Shown: positions 14,946-24,067 of the stretch, one piece after another
Layout of the letters: every line of letters starts with the position of its first letter
How positions within the stretch are numbered: position 1 is the first letter of the stretch
NCBI RefSeq assembly: GCF_011369485.1
Contig: NZ_VXCA01000014.1
Coordinates: 47,024 to 111,023, forward strand
Source: Pseudomonas atagonensis
GTDB lineage: Bacteria; Pseudomonadota; Gammaproteobacteria; Pseudomonadales; Pseudomonadaceae
Reading direction: 5' to 3'
DNA: 64,000 bases
Notes under the pieces: model-generated
Seen by the model: the letters and a program-made list of their open reading frames with translations, nothing else
Database searches by the model: none
Told to the model about the DNA's origin: nothing
Position numbers and translations under genes: made by a program

Positions 14946-16754
14946 TCAGGATTTGCGCGATTCTTCTTCCAGTTGATCCGACTCGAACAATCTGGCCAGT
15001 TCCGCCCGGGCTTCCTGGGCGGTCTGCAGGACTTTGGCGGCGTCGTCGTAGACAGCGTGTTGTGCTTCCAGCACCTGTTCGTCGTGGTGTTTGAAGCGTT
15101 TGATCCGCGCATCGGCCTGCGCCTGGGTCAGTCCCAGGCCGACCAGCGTGCGACGGCTCATTTCCAGACTGGAGTAATACGTCTCCCGAATCGGCTCGGC
15201 GCCTACGTCCACCAAGCGGTGCACGTGCTGACGGTTACGTGCGCGGGCGATGATTTTCATGTGCGGATAGAGCTTGCGCACCACCTCGGCCGTCTTGATG
15301 TTGGTCTCCGGGTCATCGGTGGCAATCACGAAGTACTCGGCCTCGCCGACCTTCGCCGCATTGAGGATTTCCGGGCGCATCGGGTCGCCGTAGAACACCG
15401 GCACGCCGCCGAAGCTGCGTGACAGTTCGATGGTTTCCACCGAGGTGTCCAGCGCCACGAACTTGATGTTCTGCGCCCGCAGAATCCGCGCAACGATCTG
15501 GCCCATCCGGCCCATGCCGGCAATCACCACCCGTGGTGTTTCGGTGTCGATCTGGCGGAATTTCTCCGGCACTTCCACTGGCTGCACTTTCGGGCTGACC
15601 AGTTGTGCGCAAATCAACAACAGCAACGGCGTCAACGCCATCGACAGGGTAATGGTCAATACCAGCAGGTCGTATAGGCGCGGTTCGAACAGGCCTTGAT
15701 CGCGACCGATCTTGAACACCACAAAGGCAAACTCACCGCCCGCTGCGAGGACGATGCCGAGGCGGATCGCACTGACTTTGTTCAAGCCACCGGCCAGACG
15801 TCCCACCACAAACAGCAGCGGCAGTTTCAGGCCGATCAGCAACAGCGTCAGGCCCAGCACGGTGATGGGCGCGCTGAGCAGCAGGCTGAGGTTGGCGCCC
15901 ATGCCGACACTGATGAAAAACAGCCCGAGCAACAAGCCTTTGAACGGTTCGATCTGCGCTTCCAGCTCATGCCGGTATTCGGAATCCGCCAGCAGCAAAC
16001 CGGCGAGAAACGCCCCCAGTGCCATCGATACGCCCACCAGATCCATCAACCATGCCGTGCCAATCACTACCAGCAACGCGGTGGCGGTGGAGACTTCCGG
16101 CAGACCGGTTTTCGCCACGATGCGAAACACCGGGCGCAACAGATACCGACCGCCGACCACCACCACGGCGATGCCGCCAAGTACCTGCAAGCCATGATTG
16201 AGGTCTTCGGCCGTGCTGCTGGTGTGATTGCCGCCGGCGAGCATCGGCACCAGCGCGATCAACGGGATCGCGGCGATGTCCTGGAACAGCAGAATCGCGA
16301 AGGCCAGACGGCCGTGGGGGCTGGTCAGTTCTTTGCGCTCGGCGAGGCTTTGCAGGCCGAAGGCGGTCGACGACAGCGCCAGACCGAGGCCAAGCACAAT
16401 CGCGCTGTTCAACGGCTGGCCGAAAACCGACAGCGCCAGTACACCAATCACCGACGCGGTCAGCAACACCTGCGCCAGGCCCACGCCGAACACCGATTTA
16501 CGCATCACCCACAAGCGTCGTGGCGACAACTCAAGGCCGATGATGAACAACAACAGCACCACCCCTAGCTCGGAAATGTGCGCAACGCTTTGCGGGTTGC
16601 CGATCAGGCCGAGCACCGAAGGGCCGATGATCACCCCGGCAAACAGATAACCGAGCACCGCGCCCAATTGCAGGCGTTTGGCCAAAGGCACGGTGAGCAC
16701 CGCCGCGAACAGAAACACGACGGCGGCTTGTAATAGGTTGCCTTCATGGGGCAT
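14946..16754 (-). CDS. CPA2-family K+/H+ antiporter (KefC-like)
   Basis: The 602-residue protein has about 12 membrane segments in its first 380 residues, with the CPA2 signature GVVLLLFIIGLELSPRRLW and the ion-path region ALSSTAFGLQSLAERKEL and ILLFQDIAAIPLIAL. The C-terminal half is an RCK/TrkA-N domain with RVVIAGMGRMGQIVARIL, which binds NAD(H) or glutathione adducts in KefB/KefC. It probably expels K+ under electrophile or pH stress. No KefF/KefG partner gene is adjacent. It converges on hcnABC. Confidence 0.85.
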   Translation of the reverse strand: MPHEGNLLQAAVVFLFAAVLTVPLAKRLQLGAVLGYLFAGVIIGPSVLGLIGNPQSVAHISELGVVLLLFIIGLELSPRRLWVMRKSVFGVGLAQVLLTASVIGVLALSVFGQPLNSAIVLGLGLALSSTAFGLQSLAERKELTSPHGRLAFAILLFQDIAAIPLIALVPMLAGGNHTSSTAEDLNHGLQVLGGIAVVVVGGRYLLRPVFRIVAKTGLPEVSTATALLVVIGTAWLMDLVGVSMALGAFLAGLLLADSEYRHELEAQIEPFKGLLLGLFFISVGMGANLSLLLSAPITVLGLTLLLIGLKLPLLFVVGRLAGGLNKVSAIRLGIVLAAGGEFAFVVFKIGRDQGLFEPRLYDLLVLTITLSMALTPLLLLICAQLVSPKVQPVEVPEKFRQIDTETPRVVIAGMGRMGQIVARILRAQNIKFVALDTSVETIELSRSFGGVPVFYGDPMRPEILNAAKVGEAEYFVIATDDPETNIKTAEVVRKLYPHMKIIARARNRQHVHRLVDVGAEPIRETYYSSLEMSRRTLVGLGLTQAQADARIKRFKHHDEQVLEAQHAVYDDAAKVLQTAQEARAELARLFESDQLEEESRKS

Positions 16755-16853
16755 GGATCAAACTCCTGACAGCGGTACGGCGGGGGTGACAAGGATAAAG
16801 GCTGCATAGATCTTCAATCCACCGAAGATCCCTGCAGAGGATTCGATTCTCTC

Positions 16854-16880
16854 TGTAACATATTGCATCAATTGGTTACA
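16854..16880. promoter_or_regulatory. dyad-symmetric operator candidate upstream of lysR
   Basis: The 27-bp site reads TGTAAC, 2 bp, ATTG, 3 bp, CAAT, 2 bp, GTTACA. The symmetry is perfect in two nested arms. It lies 38 bp before the LysR start and between divergent genes, which fits autoregulation. Confidence 0.55.
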
Positions 16881-16918
16881 TTCATAACCTCTGCGTATCA
16901 ATCCTCCCGAGTCTCGCC

Positions 16919-17833
16919 ATGGCCATCAACTTCGACCTCAACGATCTGCAAGCCTTTCGCGCGGTGGTCGAGCAGGGCAGTTTTCGCAAGGCCGCCGACA
17001 CCGTACGGCTGTCGCAACCGGCTCTGAGTCGGCGCATCGAGAAGCTTGAAGAGGCCCTCGGCGTGAAGCTGTTCGAACGCACCACGCGCAAGGTCAGCCT
17101 GACCCAGGCCGGACGCGGGTTCATGCCTAGCGTTGAACGTTTGCTGGATGATCTGGACGTGGCGCTGCTGGGCATCAGCGAAGTCGCGTCCACCCGTCTG
17201 GGCCACGTCACCGTCGCGTGTGTGCCGTCCGCCGCGTACTACTTCATGCCGCGCGTAGTCGCGCGTTATCACCAGCAGTTTCCACGGATCAAAGTCAAAG
17301 TCCTCGATTCCAGCGCCCACGACGTTCTGAGCGCAGTGGTCAACGGCGAGGCGGATTTCGGTTTGAGTTTTATGGGCACGCAGGATGCCAAAGTCGATTT
17401 CGAACCGCTTGTGCAGGAGTGCTACGTGGTCGCCTGTCGGCGCGATCACCCGTTGGCCACGCGCAGCAGTGTGACCTGGGACGAGTTTTACCGGCAGGAT
17501 TACATCTCGCTGGACAAGACGTCCGGCAACCGCTTTTTGCTCGATCAGGCGCTAAGCCGCGTGGTGCCGCAACGCCAGAGCATCTGCGAGACGCGGCATG
17601 TGACGACGATGATTGGCTTGGTGGAGGCGGGGCTAGGAGTGGCGGCGGTGCCCTTGATGGCGATGCCGGGCGCGGATCATCCGATCCTGACGCGGGTGCC
17701 GCTGACCGATCCGCAGGTGATGCGCAGTGTCGGCATCATCAAGCGCCGGGATCGCACGTTGACCCCGGCGGCACTGGAACTGGAGCGGCTGGTGGTGGAA
17801 ATGAAAGTCCTGCCGCCAACGATCAGCGCTTGA
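16919..17833 (+). CDS. LysR-family transcriptional regulator
   Basis: This 304-residue regulator starts with a LysR DNA-binding domain: FDLNDLQAFRAVVEQGSFRK and AADTVRLSQPALSRRIEKLE. The substrate-binding domain follows, and its effector is not predictable. The gene converges on the binding-protein gene at 17823 and the two stops overlap by 11 bp. With the MFS symporter next to that gene, the likely targets are these uptake genes, perhaps for a small organic acid. Confidence 0.88.
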   Translation: MAINFDLNDLQAFRAVVEQGSFRKAADTVRLSQPALSRRIEKLEEALGVKLFERTTRKVSLTQAGRGFMPSVERLLDDLDVALLGISEVASTRLGHVTVACVPSAAYYFMPRVVARYHQQFPRIKVKVLDSSAHDVLSAVVNGEADFGLSFMGTQDAKVDFEPLVQECYVVACRRDHPLATRSSVTWDEFYRQDYISLDKTSGNRFLLDQALSRVVPQRQSICETRHVTTMIGLVEAGLGVAAVPLMAMPGADHPILTRVPLTDPQVMRSVGIIKRRDRTLTPAALELERLVVEMKVLPPTISA

Positions 17834-18590
17834 CCGAATCCAGCCCCGTGGCTTGTACATCATGCTGCGCGGCCGGGGCGGCGAGGTAGGCGAGTAAAGC
17901 TCTGGCCTCGGCCGGATGCTGTGCGCCCACCGGGATGCCAGCGGCAAATCGCGTCACCGACTGCACTGACTCCGGAATCTTCGCCACGAAACTCACCCCT
18001 GGCACCGGCAACAATTCGCTGACCTGCTGAAAGCCCAGTTGATAGTCGCCGGTAGCGACCACTGAGCCTACCGGAATTTTTGCGATCATCTTCGCCTTCG
18101 GTTTCAGCTGATCTTCAATCCCCAGTTTCTTGAACAGTTGCTGCTCGATGTACACGCCGCTGGCGCTGTCGGAGTACGCCACCGATTGCGCGTCGAGCAG
18201 GGTTTTCTTCAGACCGTCGACGCTGCTGATGTCCGGTTTCGGTGCGCCTTCACGCACCACCAGACCGATTCGCGAGTCTGCCAGTTCGACCCGCGAGGCC
18301 GGGTCGACCTTGCCTTGTTTGATCAAGTCGTCAAGGGCGTAGCCGACCATGATCACCACGTCGGCCTTTTCACCACGGGCGAGGCGATTGGGGATTGCCT
18401 CCGGCGCCTTGCCCATCGACGGGCCGAGGGTGGTGTCGAGGGTGTTGCCGGTGGCCGCAGCGAATTTCGGCCCGAGAATTTTGTAGGCGGCGGTGAAACC
18501 ACCCGATGTCATTACGCGTACTTCCTCGGCGTGCGCCAGGGCACTGAAAGCGAGGAGGGCGAGGGCAGTCAGATTGAACAGTTTTTTCAT
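17823..18590 (-). CDS. periplasmic substrate-binding protein (ModA-like fold)
   Basis: The 255-residue precursor has a signal peptide of about 21 residues ending SALAHA. The mature part resembles ModA-type binding proteins: VRVMTSGGFTAAYKILGPKF at the start, ARGEKADVVIMV, and AYSDSASGVYIEQQLFKKLG. There is no ABC permease or ATPase next to it; instead an MFS symporter lies 12 bp upstream in the same direction. Family members near LysR and MHS genes are often annotated as organic-acid related, but the ligand is not visible. It may be a sensor or an extracytoplasmic capture protein. Confidence 0.75.
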   Translation of the reverse strand: MKKLFNLTALALLAFSALAHAEEVRVMTSGGFTAAYKILGPKFAAATGNTLDTTLGPSMGKAPEAIPNRLARGEKADVVIMVGYALDDLIKQGKVDPASRVELADSRIGLVVREGAPKPDISSVDGLKKTLLDAQSVAYSDSASGVYIEQQLFKKLGIEDQLKPKAKMIAKIPVGSVVATGDYQLGFQQVSELLPVPGVSFVAKIPESVQSVTRFAAGIPVGAQHPAEARALLAYLAAPAAQHDVQATGLDSVKR

Positions 18591-18602
18591 GTCGGGCGCT
18601 CC

Positions 18603-19895
18603 TTAGACTGTCGCCGGTTGCAGACGGCCGCCCGCGCGGCGGTAGAGGTACAGCGTCGCGCACAAGGCACACAGCGCGCCGACACTCATCCAGTAACCCG
18701 GCGCAGCCTTGTCGCCGGTGTACTGAATCAGGAACGTCGACATTGCCGGGGTGAAACCGCCGAAAATCGCCGTGGCCAGGCTGTAGGCCAGCGAGAAACC
18801 GGCGACCCGTACTTCCACTGGCATGATCTCGGTCAGCGCCGGAATCATCGCGCCGTTGTACATGCCGTAGATGAACGACAGCCACAACAGCGACAGCAAC
18901 ATGTGGCTGAAACTCGGTGCCTGCACCAGGTACGACAGCGCCGGATAGGTGGTGGCCAGCGCCAGCAGCGACATGGCAATCAACACCGGACGACGACCGA
19001 TGCGGTCGGACAACATGCCGCCAATCGGCAGCCAGAAGAAGTTGGAAACGCCCACCAGCAAGGTCACCAGCAACGCATCGGATGTGCTCAGGTGCAGCAC
19101 GGTTTTGCCGAAGGTCGGCGCGTAGACGGTAATCAGGTAAAACGCCGTCGTCGTCAGCGCGACCATCAGCATTCCGCCGAGCACCACGATCCAGTTCTGG
19201 CCCAACGTGCGGAACACTTCGCCCATGCTCGGACGGTGTTTGCGCGCGGCGAACTCTTCGGTTTCCGCCAGATTGCGGCGCAGCACAAAGATGAACGGCA
19301 CGATCATGCAGCCGACGAAAAACGGAATGCGCCAGCCCCAATCGGCAATTACGTCCGGCGCCATCCAGGCATTCAGCGCGTAGCCCAGCGCCGCCGCGAC
19401 AATGATCGCCACTTGCTGGCTGGCCGACTGCCAGGCAGTGAAGAAACCTTTGCGCCCCGGCGTGGCGATCTCGGACAAGTACACCGAAACTCCACCCAGT
19501 TCCGCACCGGCAGAGAAGCCCTGCAGCAAGCGTCCGAGCAACACCAGTGCTGGCGCGAACAGGCCGATGCTTTCGTAACCGGGTACCAACACAATCAATA
19601 TCGTGCCGCTGGCCATGATCGACAGCGTGACGATCAAGCCCTTGCGCCGACCGACATCGTCGATGTACGCACCGAGCACAATCGCCCCCAACGGACGCAT
19701 CAAAAAGCCTGCGCCAAATACCGCGAAGGTCATCATCAGGGAGGCGAACTCACTGCTCGCCGGAAAGAACACCGCCGCGATTTGCGTGGCGTAGAAGCCG
19801 AACAGAAAGAAGTCGAACTGTTCGAGAAAGTTACCCGAGGTCACCCGGAAAATGGCGCCGGCCCGCGAGCCGCCGTGTGGGATTGAGGCTGTCAT
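18603..19895 (-). CDS. MFS transporter, metabolite:H+ symporter (MHS, citrate/tricarballylate-like)
   Basis: The 430-residue protein has 12 predicted transmembrane segments. MHS-type motifs are present: [16 protein letters not shown] in helix 1, [13 protein letters not shown] in the 2-3 loop, and [19 protein letters not shown] in helix 4. The [18 protein letters not shown] stretch is most like citrate and tricarballylate symporters (CitA/TcuC). The ATG at 19895 has GGAG 10 bp upstream. It heads a two-gene unit with the binding protein at 17823. Confidence 0.8.
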   Translation of the reverse strand: MTASIPHGGSRAGAIFRVTSGNFLEQFDFFLFGFYATQIAAVFFPASSEFASLMMTFAVFGAGFLMRPLGAIVLGAYIDDVGRRKGLIVTLSIMASGTILIVLVPGYESIGLFAPALVLLGRLLQGFSAGAELGGVSVYLSEIATPGRKGFFTAWQSASQQVAIIVAAALGYALNAWMAPDVIADWGWRIPFFVGCMIVPFIFVLRRNLAETEEFAARKHRPSMGEVFRTLGQNWIVVLGGMLMVALTTTAFYLITVYAPTFGKTVLHLSTSDALLVTLLVGVSNFFWLPIGGMLSDRIGRRPVLIAMSLLALATTYPALSYLVQAPSFSHMLLSLLWLSFIYGMYNGAMIPALTEIMPVEVRVAGFSLAYSLATAIFGGFTPAMSTFLIQYTGDKAAPGYWMSVGALCALCATLYLYRRAGGRLQPATV

Positions 19896-20057
19896 AGAAA
19901 AGTACTCCACCGCTTTTATGACGTGCGCCACGGAGAGTCAGCGCACGGATGTTATTGGGGCGGATGGTGGCGCAGGTGTAACAGGATGTTAATTGCATTA
20001 TTGGCATGGATTGATGTGCAAAGCGGATCAATGCACTTGGTAGCAACGTATAACCCT

Positions 20058-20145
20058 GTGGGAGCGGGCATGCTCGCGAAGGCGGTGTGTCAGTCTCTAG
20101 ATATTTTGCCGGTGCGACCGTATTCGCGAGCAAGCCCGCTCCCAC
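20058..20145. repeat. REP palindrome pair (class 1)
   Basis: GTGGGAGCGGGCATGCTCGCG faces GCAAGCCCGCTCCCAC. A partial, diverged arm (GTGGGAGCCTGGCTTGCCAGC) follows at 20191. The 429-bp gap between the MHS and RcnB-like genes holds nothing else I recognise. Confidence 0.85.
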
Positions 20146-20324
20146 AGGTTTTGCTGCGTGGGTGAAATTTGCGGTCACATGAAAATCCTGTGGGAGCCTG
20201 GCTTGCCAGCGATGACGGCCTGACCGGCGACTAGACTTTCCCGGCCAGACCCAGCGAAAACACGGAATGATTCCCGAACCTCGCAGTCGGAGTTCAGGTA
20301 TCACACACCTAAGGAGGTTCACCG

Positions 20325-20630
20325 ATGAACAGCAAAACCCTAATCGCCAGCCTGGCCCTCGTCGCCGGCATCGCCGGGATCAGTCCACTTGTTCAAGCGG
20401 CGCAAACCTCAAGCGATCCCTCCGTACAATCGCCGGTCAGCGACCGCGAATTGAAGGTCAACGACCGCGCTCCGGATATTTATCAACGCAGCGAGAAAGC
20501 CATCGACTGGAAAGCCAAAGGCCTGAAAAAGCCGGTTGAACAGGCGCAATGGGTGCAGATCAATGACCAGTACGTCATGGTGATGATTACCAACGGGACG
20601 ATTGTCGAGATGAAACCGGTTCCGCGATAA
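20325..20630 (+). CDS. RcnB-family periplasmic protein
   Basis: The 101-residue precursor has a signal peptide ending PLVQAA near residue 26. The mature part ends with the compact beta-rich RcnB-like motif QAQWVQINDQYVMVMITNGT and IVEMKPVPR. RcnB in enteric bacteria affects nickel/cobalt efflux, but Pseudomonas members of this family are mostly uncharacterised and this protein has no His-rich metal site. An unusually good ribosome binding site, AAGGAGGT, precedes the ATG, so it may be strongly translated. Confidence 0.7.
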   Translation: MNSKTLIASLALVAGIAGISPLVQAAQTSSDPSVQSPVSDRELKVNDRAPDIYQRSEKAIDWKAKGLKKPVEQAQWVQINDQYVMVMITNGTIVEMKPVPR

Positions 20631-20639
20631 ATCCAGGAT

Positions 20640-21719
20640 TCAAAGGCCCTGCGCATGTACCCGTGCAGGGCTTTCCCCGCCCAACCGATACTGATTGTTC
20701 CCGCTGCGCTTGGCCTCATACATTGCCAGATCGGCAATGTGCAGCAGGCGATCCATGGTCGGCGCGTGATCGGGATACACCGCGACGCCCAGGCTGGTGC
20801 CGATGTGGCGCTGGTCGTTGCCGATGCTGATCGGTGGTGACAGCTCAATGAAAATTTTCTGACAGATGCTGCGGGCTTCGTCCTGCAAATTCAGGCCCGG
20901 CGCGAGACCTTGCAGGATGACCACGAATTCGTCGCCGCCGATACGGGCGACGGTGTCGGTGGCGCGCAGGATTCGTTTAAGGCGTGAGGCGGTGGTGGTC
21001 AAAACCCGGTCGCCGGCGGCGTGGCCGTAGTGGTCGTTGATCGATTTGAAACCGTTCAGATCGACGAATACCAAAGCGACTCGCGTGTTGCTCTGGCGTG
21101 CCTGGGCCAGTGCTTCGGACAGTCGCTCCTCCAGCACCAGACGATTGGGCAAACCGGTCAGCGGGTCGAAGTGAGCGAGGTGTTTGAGGTAGCTGGCCGA
21201 GGCTTTTTCTTCGGTGATGTCGCGCACCACGCCCATCATTTTGATGACCGTGTCGTGGTCATTGCGCACCACATTGCCAGTCTCCCGCAGCCAGCGGATC
21301 GTACCGTCGGGCCAGACCACGCGGTATTCCTCGTCATGGTTTTCGCCGGTTTCCAGGCAGCGCAATTCACCGTCGCGCACCCTGACGCGGTCATCCGGGT
21401 GTACGCAGGAGCAAAACAACGCGTAGGACGGTGTGACTTCGCCAATCTTGAATCCGAACATGCCGTAAATCGCGTCCGACCAGTACAGCCGATCGCTGTC
21501 GACTTCCCAGTCCCAGGTGCCGATGCGTGCGAAATACTGACTGCGTTTGAAACGCTCGGCGTCACCGTCCTGATGAATGTTCTGTCCTTGCGCGGCACGC
21601 GTCAGCAGCTCGCGGTATTCGGCGAGTTGCCTGCGCAACCCGCGCTCGCGGCGAACCAGCAGGGCAATCACCACCAGCAAGACTGCGCCAACGACAAGGC
21701 TGATCCAGAGCTGAATCAT
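20640..21719 (-). CDS. diguanylate cyclase with PAS domain
   Basis: The 359-residue protein has one N-terminal transmembrane helix (residues 4-23), a PAS domain near 60-190 (FARIGTWDWEVDSDRLYWSD), and a GGDEF domain from about 190. The active site is intact as RIGGDEFVVIL, and the RATD five residues before it is the product-inhibition I-site. It should make cyclic di-GMP and be feedback controlled. There is no EAL domain. The PAS domain suggests a small-molecule, light or redox input, which cannot be named. Confidence 0.9.
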   Translation of the reverse strand: MIQLWISLVVGAVLLVVIALLVRRERGLRRQLAEYRELLTRAAQGQNIHQDGDAERFKRSQYFARIGTWDWEVDSDRLYWSDAIYGMFGFKIGEVTPSYALFCSCVHPDDRVRVRDGELRCLETGENHDEEYRVVWPDGTIRWLRETGNVVRNDHDTVIKMMGVVRDITEEKASASYLKHLAHFDPLTGLPNRLVLEERLSEALAQARQSNTRVALVFVDLNGFKSINDHYGHAAGDRVLTTTASRLKRILRATDTVARIGGDEFVVILQGLAPGLNLQDEARSICQKIFIELSPPISIGNDQRHIGTSLGVAVYPDHAPTMDRLLHIADLAMYEAKRSGNNQYRLGGESPARVHAQGL

Positions 21720-21816
21720 TCAGTGATTGCCCACATGGCGAGTCGATCCGTGAAGTAGTGGCGGATGGCTATGTTAATGGTTCATCACTCGCTTCGGATA
21801 CAGCATTGATCTTCGC

Positions 21817-21840
21817 TTGCGGGTTGCCAATAACCGGCAA
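21817..21840. promoter_or_regulatory. inverted repeat upstream of the FKBP gene
   Basis: TTGC, one base, GGTT, six bases, AACC, one base, GCAA form a 24-bp dyad ending 43 bp before the FKBP start, followed by TTTT. It may be an operator or an attenuator-like hairpin. Confidence 0.35.
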
Positions 21841-21882
21841 TTTTGGGAAAACGGCGGCCAGCTGAACAATAGAGTGAATGTT

Positions 21883-22221
21883 ATGAATGATGAACTGCAG
21901 GTAATCGATCTTCAGGTAGGCGAGGGCAAAGCCGCCGTCAAAGGCGCGCTGATCACCACTCAATACACCGGATGGCTGGAAGACGGCACCGAGTTCGATT
22001 CTTCCTACAGCCGTGGCAAACCTTTTCAGTGCGTGATCGGCACTGGCCGGGTGATCAAGGGCTGGGATCAGGGGCTGATGGGGATGCAGGTCGGTGGCAA
22101 GCGCAAATTGCGGGTGCCGGCGCATCTGGGCTACGGCGAGCGGACGATGGGCAAGATCCCGCCGAATTCGAATCTGCTGTTCGAGATTGAATTGCTGGAG
22201 GTTTTGACGCGGGAGGATTGA
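21883..22221 (+). CDS. FKBP-type peptidyl-prolyl cis-trans isomerase
   Basis: The 112-residue protein is a single FKBP domain. The binding pocket residues are in YTGWLEDGTEFDSSYSRGKP, FQCVIGTGRVIKGWDQGL, and the C-terminal HLGYGERTMGKIPPNSNLLF. It has no signal peptide and is likely a cytoplasmic folding helper. The ATG at 21883 gives the domain's natural start; an earlier in-frame codon at 21817 would add residues unrelated to FKBP. Confidence 0.9.
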   Translation: MNDELQVIDLQVGEGKAAVKGALITTQYTGWLEDGTEFDSSYSRGKPFQCVIGTGRVIKGWDQGLMGMQVGGKRKLRVPAHLGYGERTMGKIPPNSNLLFEIELLEVLTRED

Positions 22222-22298
22222 GGTTGGCGAGCTGAACCGATGTGGATGAGGAGCGATAACTCCTCATCCAAATATTTGGAGTTCGGATATTTGACGCA

Positions 22299-22634
22299 TC
22301 AGGTGAATATTTCGATGTCGTCGAGCGTGTCCTCAATGACGCCTTCAAGAGCAGGAAACTTCCTCTTAACGGATTCCAGTGCTGGCAGGACCGTTTCGCA
22401 ATCCAGTTCGCCATGTCGACGCGCGATGTGGCCAATGGCAGTAATCGCAGACACCACAATCGATTCGGTTTCGCTGGTGAGGTATTTCAGGCAGGTGTCC
22501 TGAGCCCAGATTCTGTCGATTTCATTCAGGCCGATGGATATCAAGGCGGAAACGACGTTTTTGTCCAAATCGCTGGCAAAGAGCTTTATGGCTTCATCCT
22601 GGCTGACTGATGGATCTTGAAAAGTTAGGCTCAC
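22299..22634 (-). CDS. small acidic protein, HEAT-like repeats
   Basis: The 111-residue protein is acidic and helical, with two repeat-like units (VVSALISIGLNEIDRIWAQD and IVVSAITAIGHIARRHGELD) that resemble HEAT repeats. I do not recognise the family. It lies 8 bp behind the 79-residue gene, on the same strand. Base composition is AT-richer than that of the flanking genes. Small HEAT-like acidic proteins of this kind often are immunity proteins of toxin systems, but no toxin gene is seen here. Confidence 0.55.
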   Translation of the reverse strand: MSLTFQDPSVSQDEAIKLFASDLDKNVVSALISIGLNEIDRIWAQDTCLKYLTSETESIVVSAITAIGHIARRHGELDCETVLPALESVKRKFPALEGVIEDTLDDIEIFT

Positions 22635-22642
22635 TGCGGACG

Positions 22643-22882
22643 TTACCCCCTAACGCCCATGAATAGGTCGAGTTCTGTCGGTATCTGTTCGTTTAGCTCT
22701 TTGGCGATTTCTAGCGTTTGGGTTTCTGTAAGCAGCCATTCGCCATCGGGACTTTCATCAAGGTTTTTCCAGCCTAATACAGCCATTACGGCAGCCTCAA
22801 ATTGAGGTTTGACTATCAGCTCATATTTTAGCGAGTCGTCTTCGGCGTCATCTTTTAGAAAACCGCTAATCCATAAAAACAT
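22643..22882 (-). CDS. small acidic protein, possible immunity-type
   Basis: The 79-residue protein starts MFLWISGFLKDDAEDDSLKY and ends IPTELDLFMGVRG. It is strongly acidic and has no membrane segment. Its size and composition resemble bacteriocin/pyocin immunity proteins, and I have a weak impression of similarity to the pyocin S6 immunity family, which I cannot confirm. It lies 12 bp behind the HTH gene and 8 bp before the HEAT-like gene, so the three form a likely operon. No nuclease or toxin gene is adjacent. Confidence 0.5.
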   Translation of the reverse strand: MFLWISGFLKDDAEDDSLKYELIVKPQFEAAVMAVLGWKNLDESPDGEWLLTETQTLEIAKELNEQIPTELDLFMGVRG

Positions 22883-22894
22883 AAATACTTGCTC

Positions 22895-23230
22895 TTAATA
22901 CAAGTGTAAAAGCGAAACACGGGCATCGAGATGGATCAGGGCATCCAGCGTGAAATTGTATATTTTGCCTTTGAGCAAATCGTTTAGCTGAATCTCGGTG
23001 ATTCCAAGTCGTGAGGCCACTTTCCGTTGCGGAATGTTTGAAAGCTGAATGGCCTTGCAGAGTGTATACATCAATTCGGTTCGCAGACGCATATGGGCTG
23101 CGTCCTGCGGCGTATCTTCCAATGCATCCCAGACATTTGAGAAGCACTGGCAGTATTGATCCTTCATGGTTAGATGACCACTTTCCTTCATTCGAATGGG
23201 CCTGCGTACTGTGCTTAACGTTGATTCCAT
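22895..23230 (-). CDS. XRE/HigA-like helix-turn-helix protein
   Basis: The C-terminal 75 residues contain a Cro/CI-type helix-turn-helix: TELMYTLCKAIQLSNIPQRK then VASRLGITEIQLNDLLKGKI. This is the pattern of HTH_37/HigA-type antitoxin-like regulators. The start is uncertain: 23230, 23191 and 23167 are all possible ATGs, and none has a good ribosome binding site. No RelE/HigB-like toxin is next to it. It heads the three-gene AT-richer unit. Confidence 0.6.
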   Translation of the reverse strand: MESTLSTVRRPIRMKESGHLTMKDQYCQCFSNVWDALEDTPQDAAHMRLRTELMYTLCKAIQLSNIPQRKVASRLGITEIQLNDLLKGKIYNFTLDALIHLDARVSLLHLY

Positions 23231-23297
23231 TGTTTGAAGAGCATTGAGTCAACAGTGCAAACGTGCGCAAGAATGAGCTTTTTCTCAATGGTTGTCC

Positions 23298-23326
23298 GTG
23301 GCGAGGGAATAAGCTCCCTCACCACA
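23298..23326. repeat. short class-2 hairpin repeat
   Basis: GTGGCGAGGGA faces TCCCTCACCAC with 7 bp between them. It is a minimal form of the GTGGCGAGGGG repeats at 43592, 62344 and 63705. Confidence 0.6.
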
Positions 23327-23336
23327 AGAACGCATC

Positions 23337-23714
23337 TCAATTTCTGGGTAGCGGCTCCAGGTTGTCGAGAGCGCGGTTGACGGCGAGTTCGCCGAGCATC
23401 ACCACTTGCTGGATGCCGAGCAGGGTGTTGCGGTAGGGCTTTTCGAGCAGGCCGGCGAAGTCGCTGAGCATGATGCTGGCGGAGGCCATGGATTCGCAGG
23501 CGTGGGCCAGCAGGGATTCGGTGTCCGTGTTCGGCGCGACGACAAACATGGTGCTCGGGGTTCGCTGTGGTGAGACGTGAGGTTTGAGGTAGTGATCGAG
23601 GGCGCGTTCGGCGGTGTCGTTCAGTTTTGTCGGATCGAGAGCGCAGTACGGGGATGCTGGATCTGAATTGGGTATGGCATCTGTTTCAGGTGGATTCGGC
23701 GTTACTTTGAACAT
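23337..23714 (-). CDS. DUF6124-like hypothetical protein
   Basis: The 125-residue protein begins MFKVTPNPPETD and has the middle motif MFVVAPNTDTESLLAHACES with a long helix after it, a pattern I associate with the Pseudomonas DUF6124 family. Members have no known function. The ATG at 23714 gives the typical start. The 445 bp between this gene and the P450 gene hold a short direct repeat (CCGCACAAG three times near 23964) and degenerate REP arms near 24068 and 24126. Confidence 0.65.
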   Translation of the reverse strand: MFKVTPNPPETDAIPNSDPASPYCALDPTKLNDTAERALDHYLKPHVSPQRTPSTMFVVAPNTDTESLLAHACESMASASIMLSDFAGLLEKPYRNTLLGIQQVVMLGELAVNRALDNLEPLPRN

Positions 23715-24067
23715 TGAGCAGGTTTCCAAAGTGATGCTGACACCAGCTCGCGACTAAACCAGAAGGTGGCAGCTATGCACAGGTTAGTCGACCGGAAACC
23801 CACTCAAACCGGCGCACCCGCAGATGCCCTGTGCACAGCTACCATTGAGCAAGGTATCGAAATACTAACTGTCTGGAATATGTGCAGATTGAATAGATTA
23901 CCGAGCGACTAAACCCGATCACTGAACATTCAGTGACGCGAATCAAGTTACCGGCGCTCCCCAAGCCGCACAAGCCGCACAAGCCGGCGGATTCTGGCGT
24001 AGTTGTAGGCAAAGGCGCAAGGCAACGTAGCCTCGTGGATGATGCCGAAATGATGCGTTATTTTTCC

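Noticed and set aside
18138..19886. 582-codon forward open frame
   Set aside because: It is antisense to the binding protein and MHS symporter genes, whose membrane helices are clear on the reverse strand.
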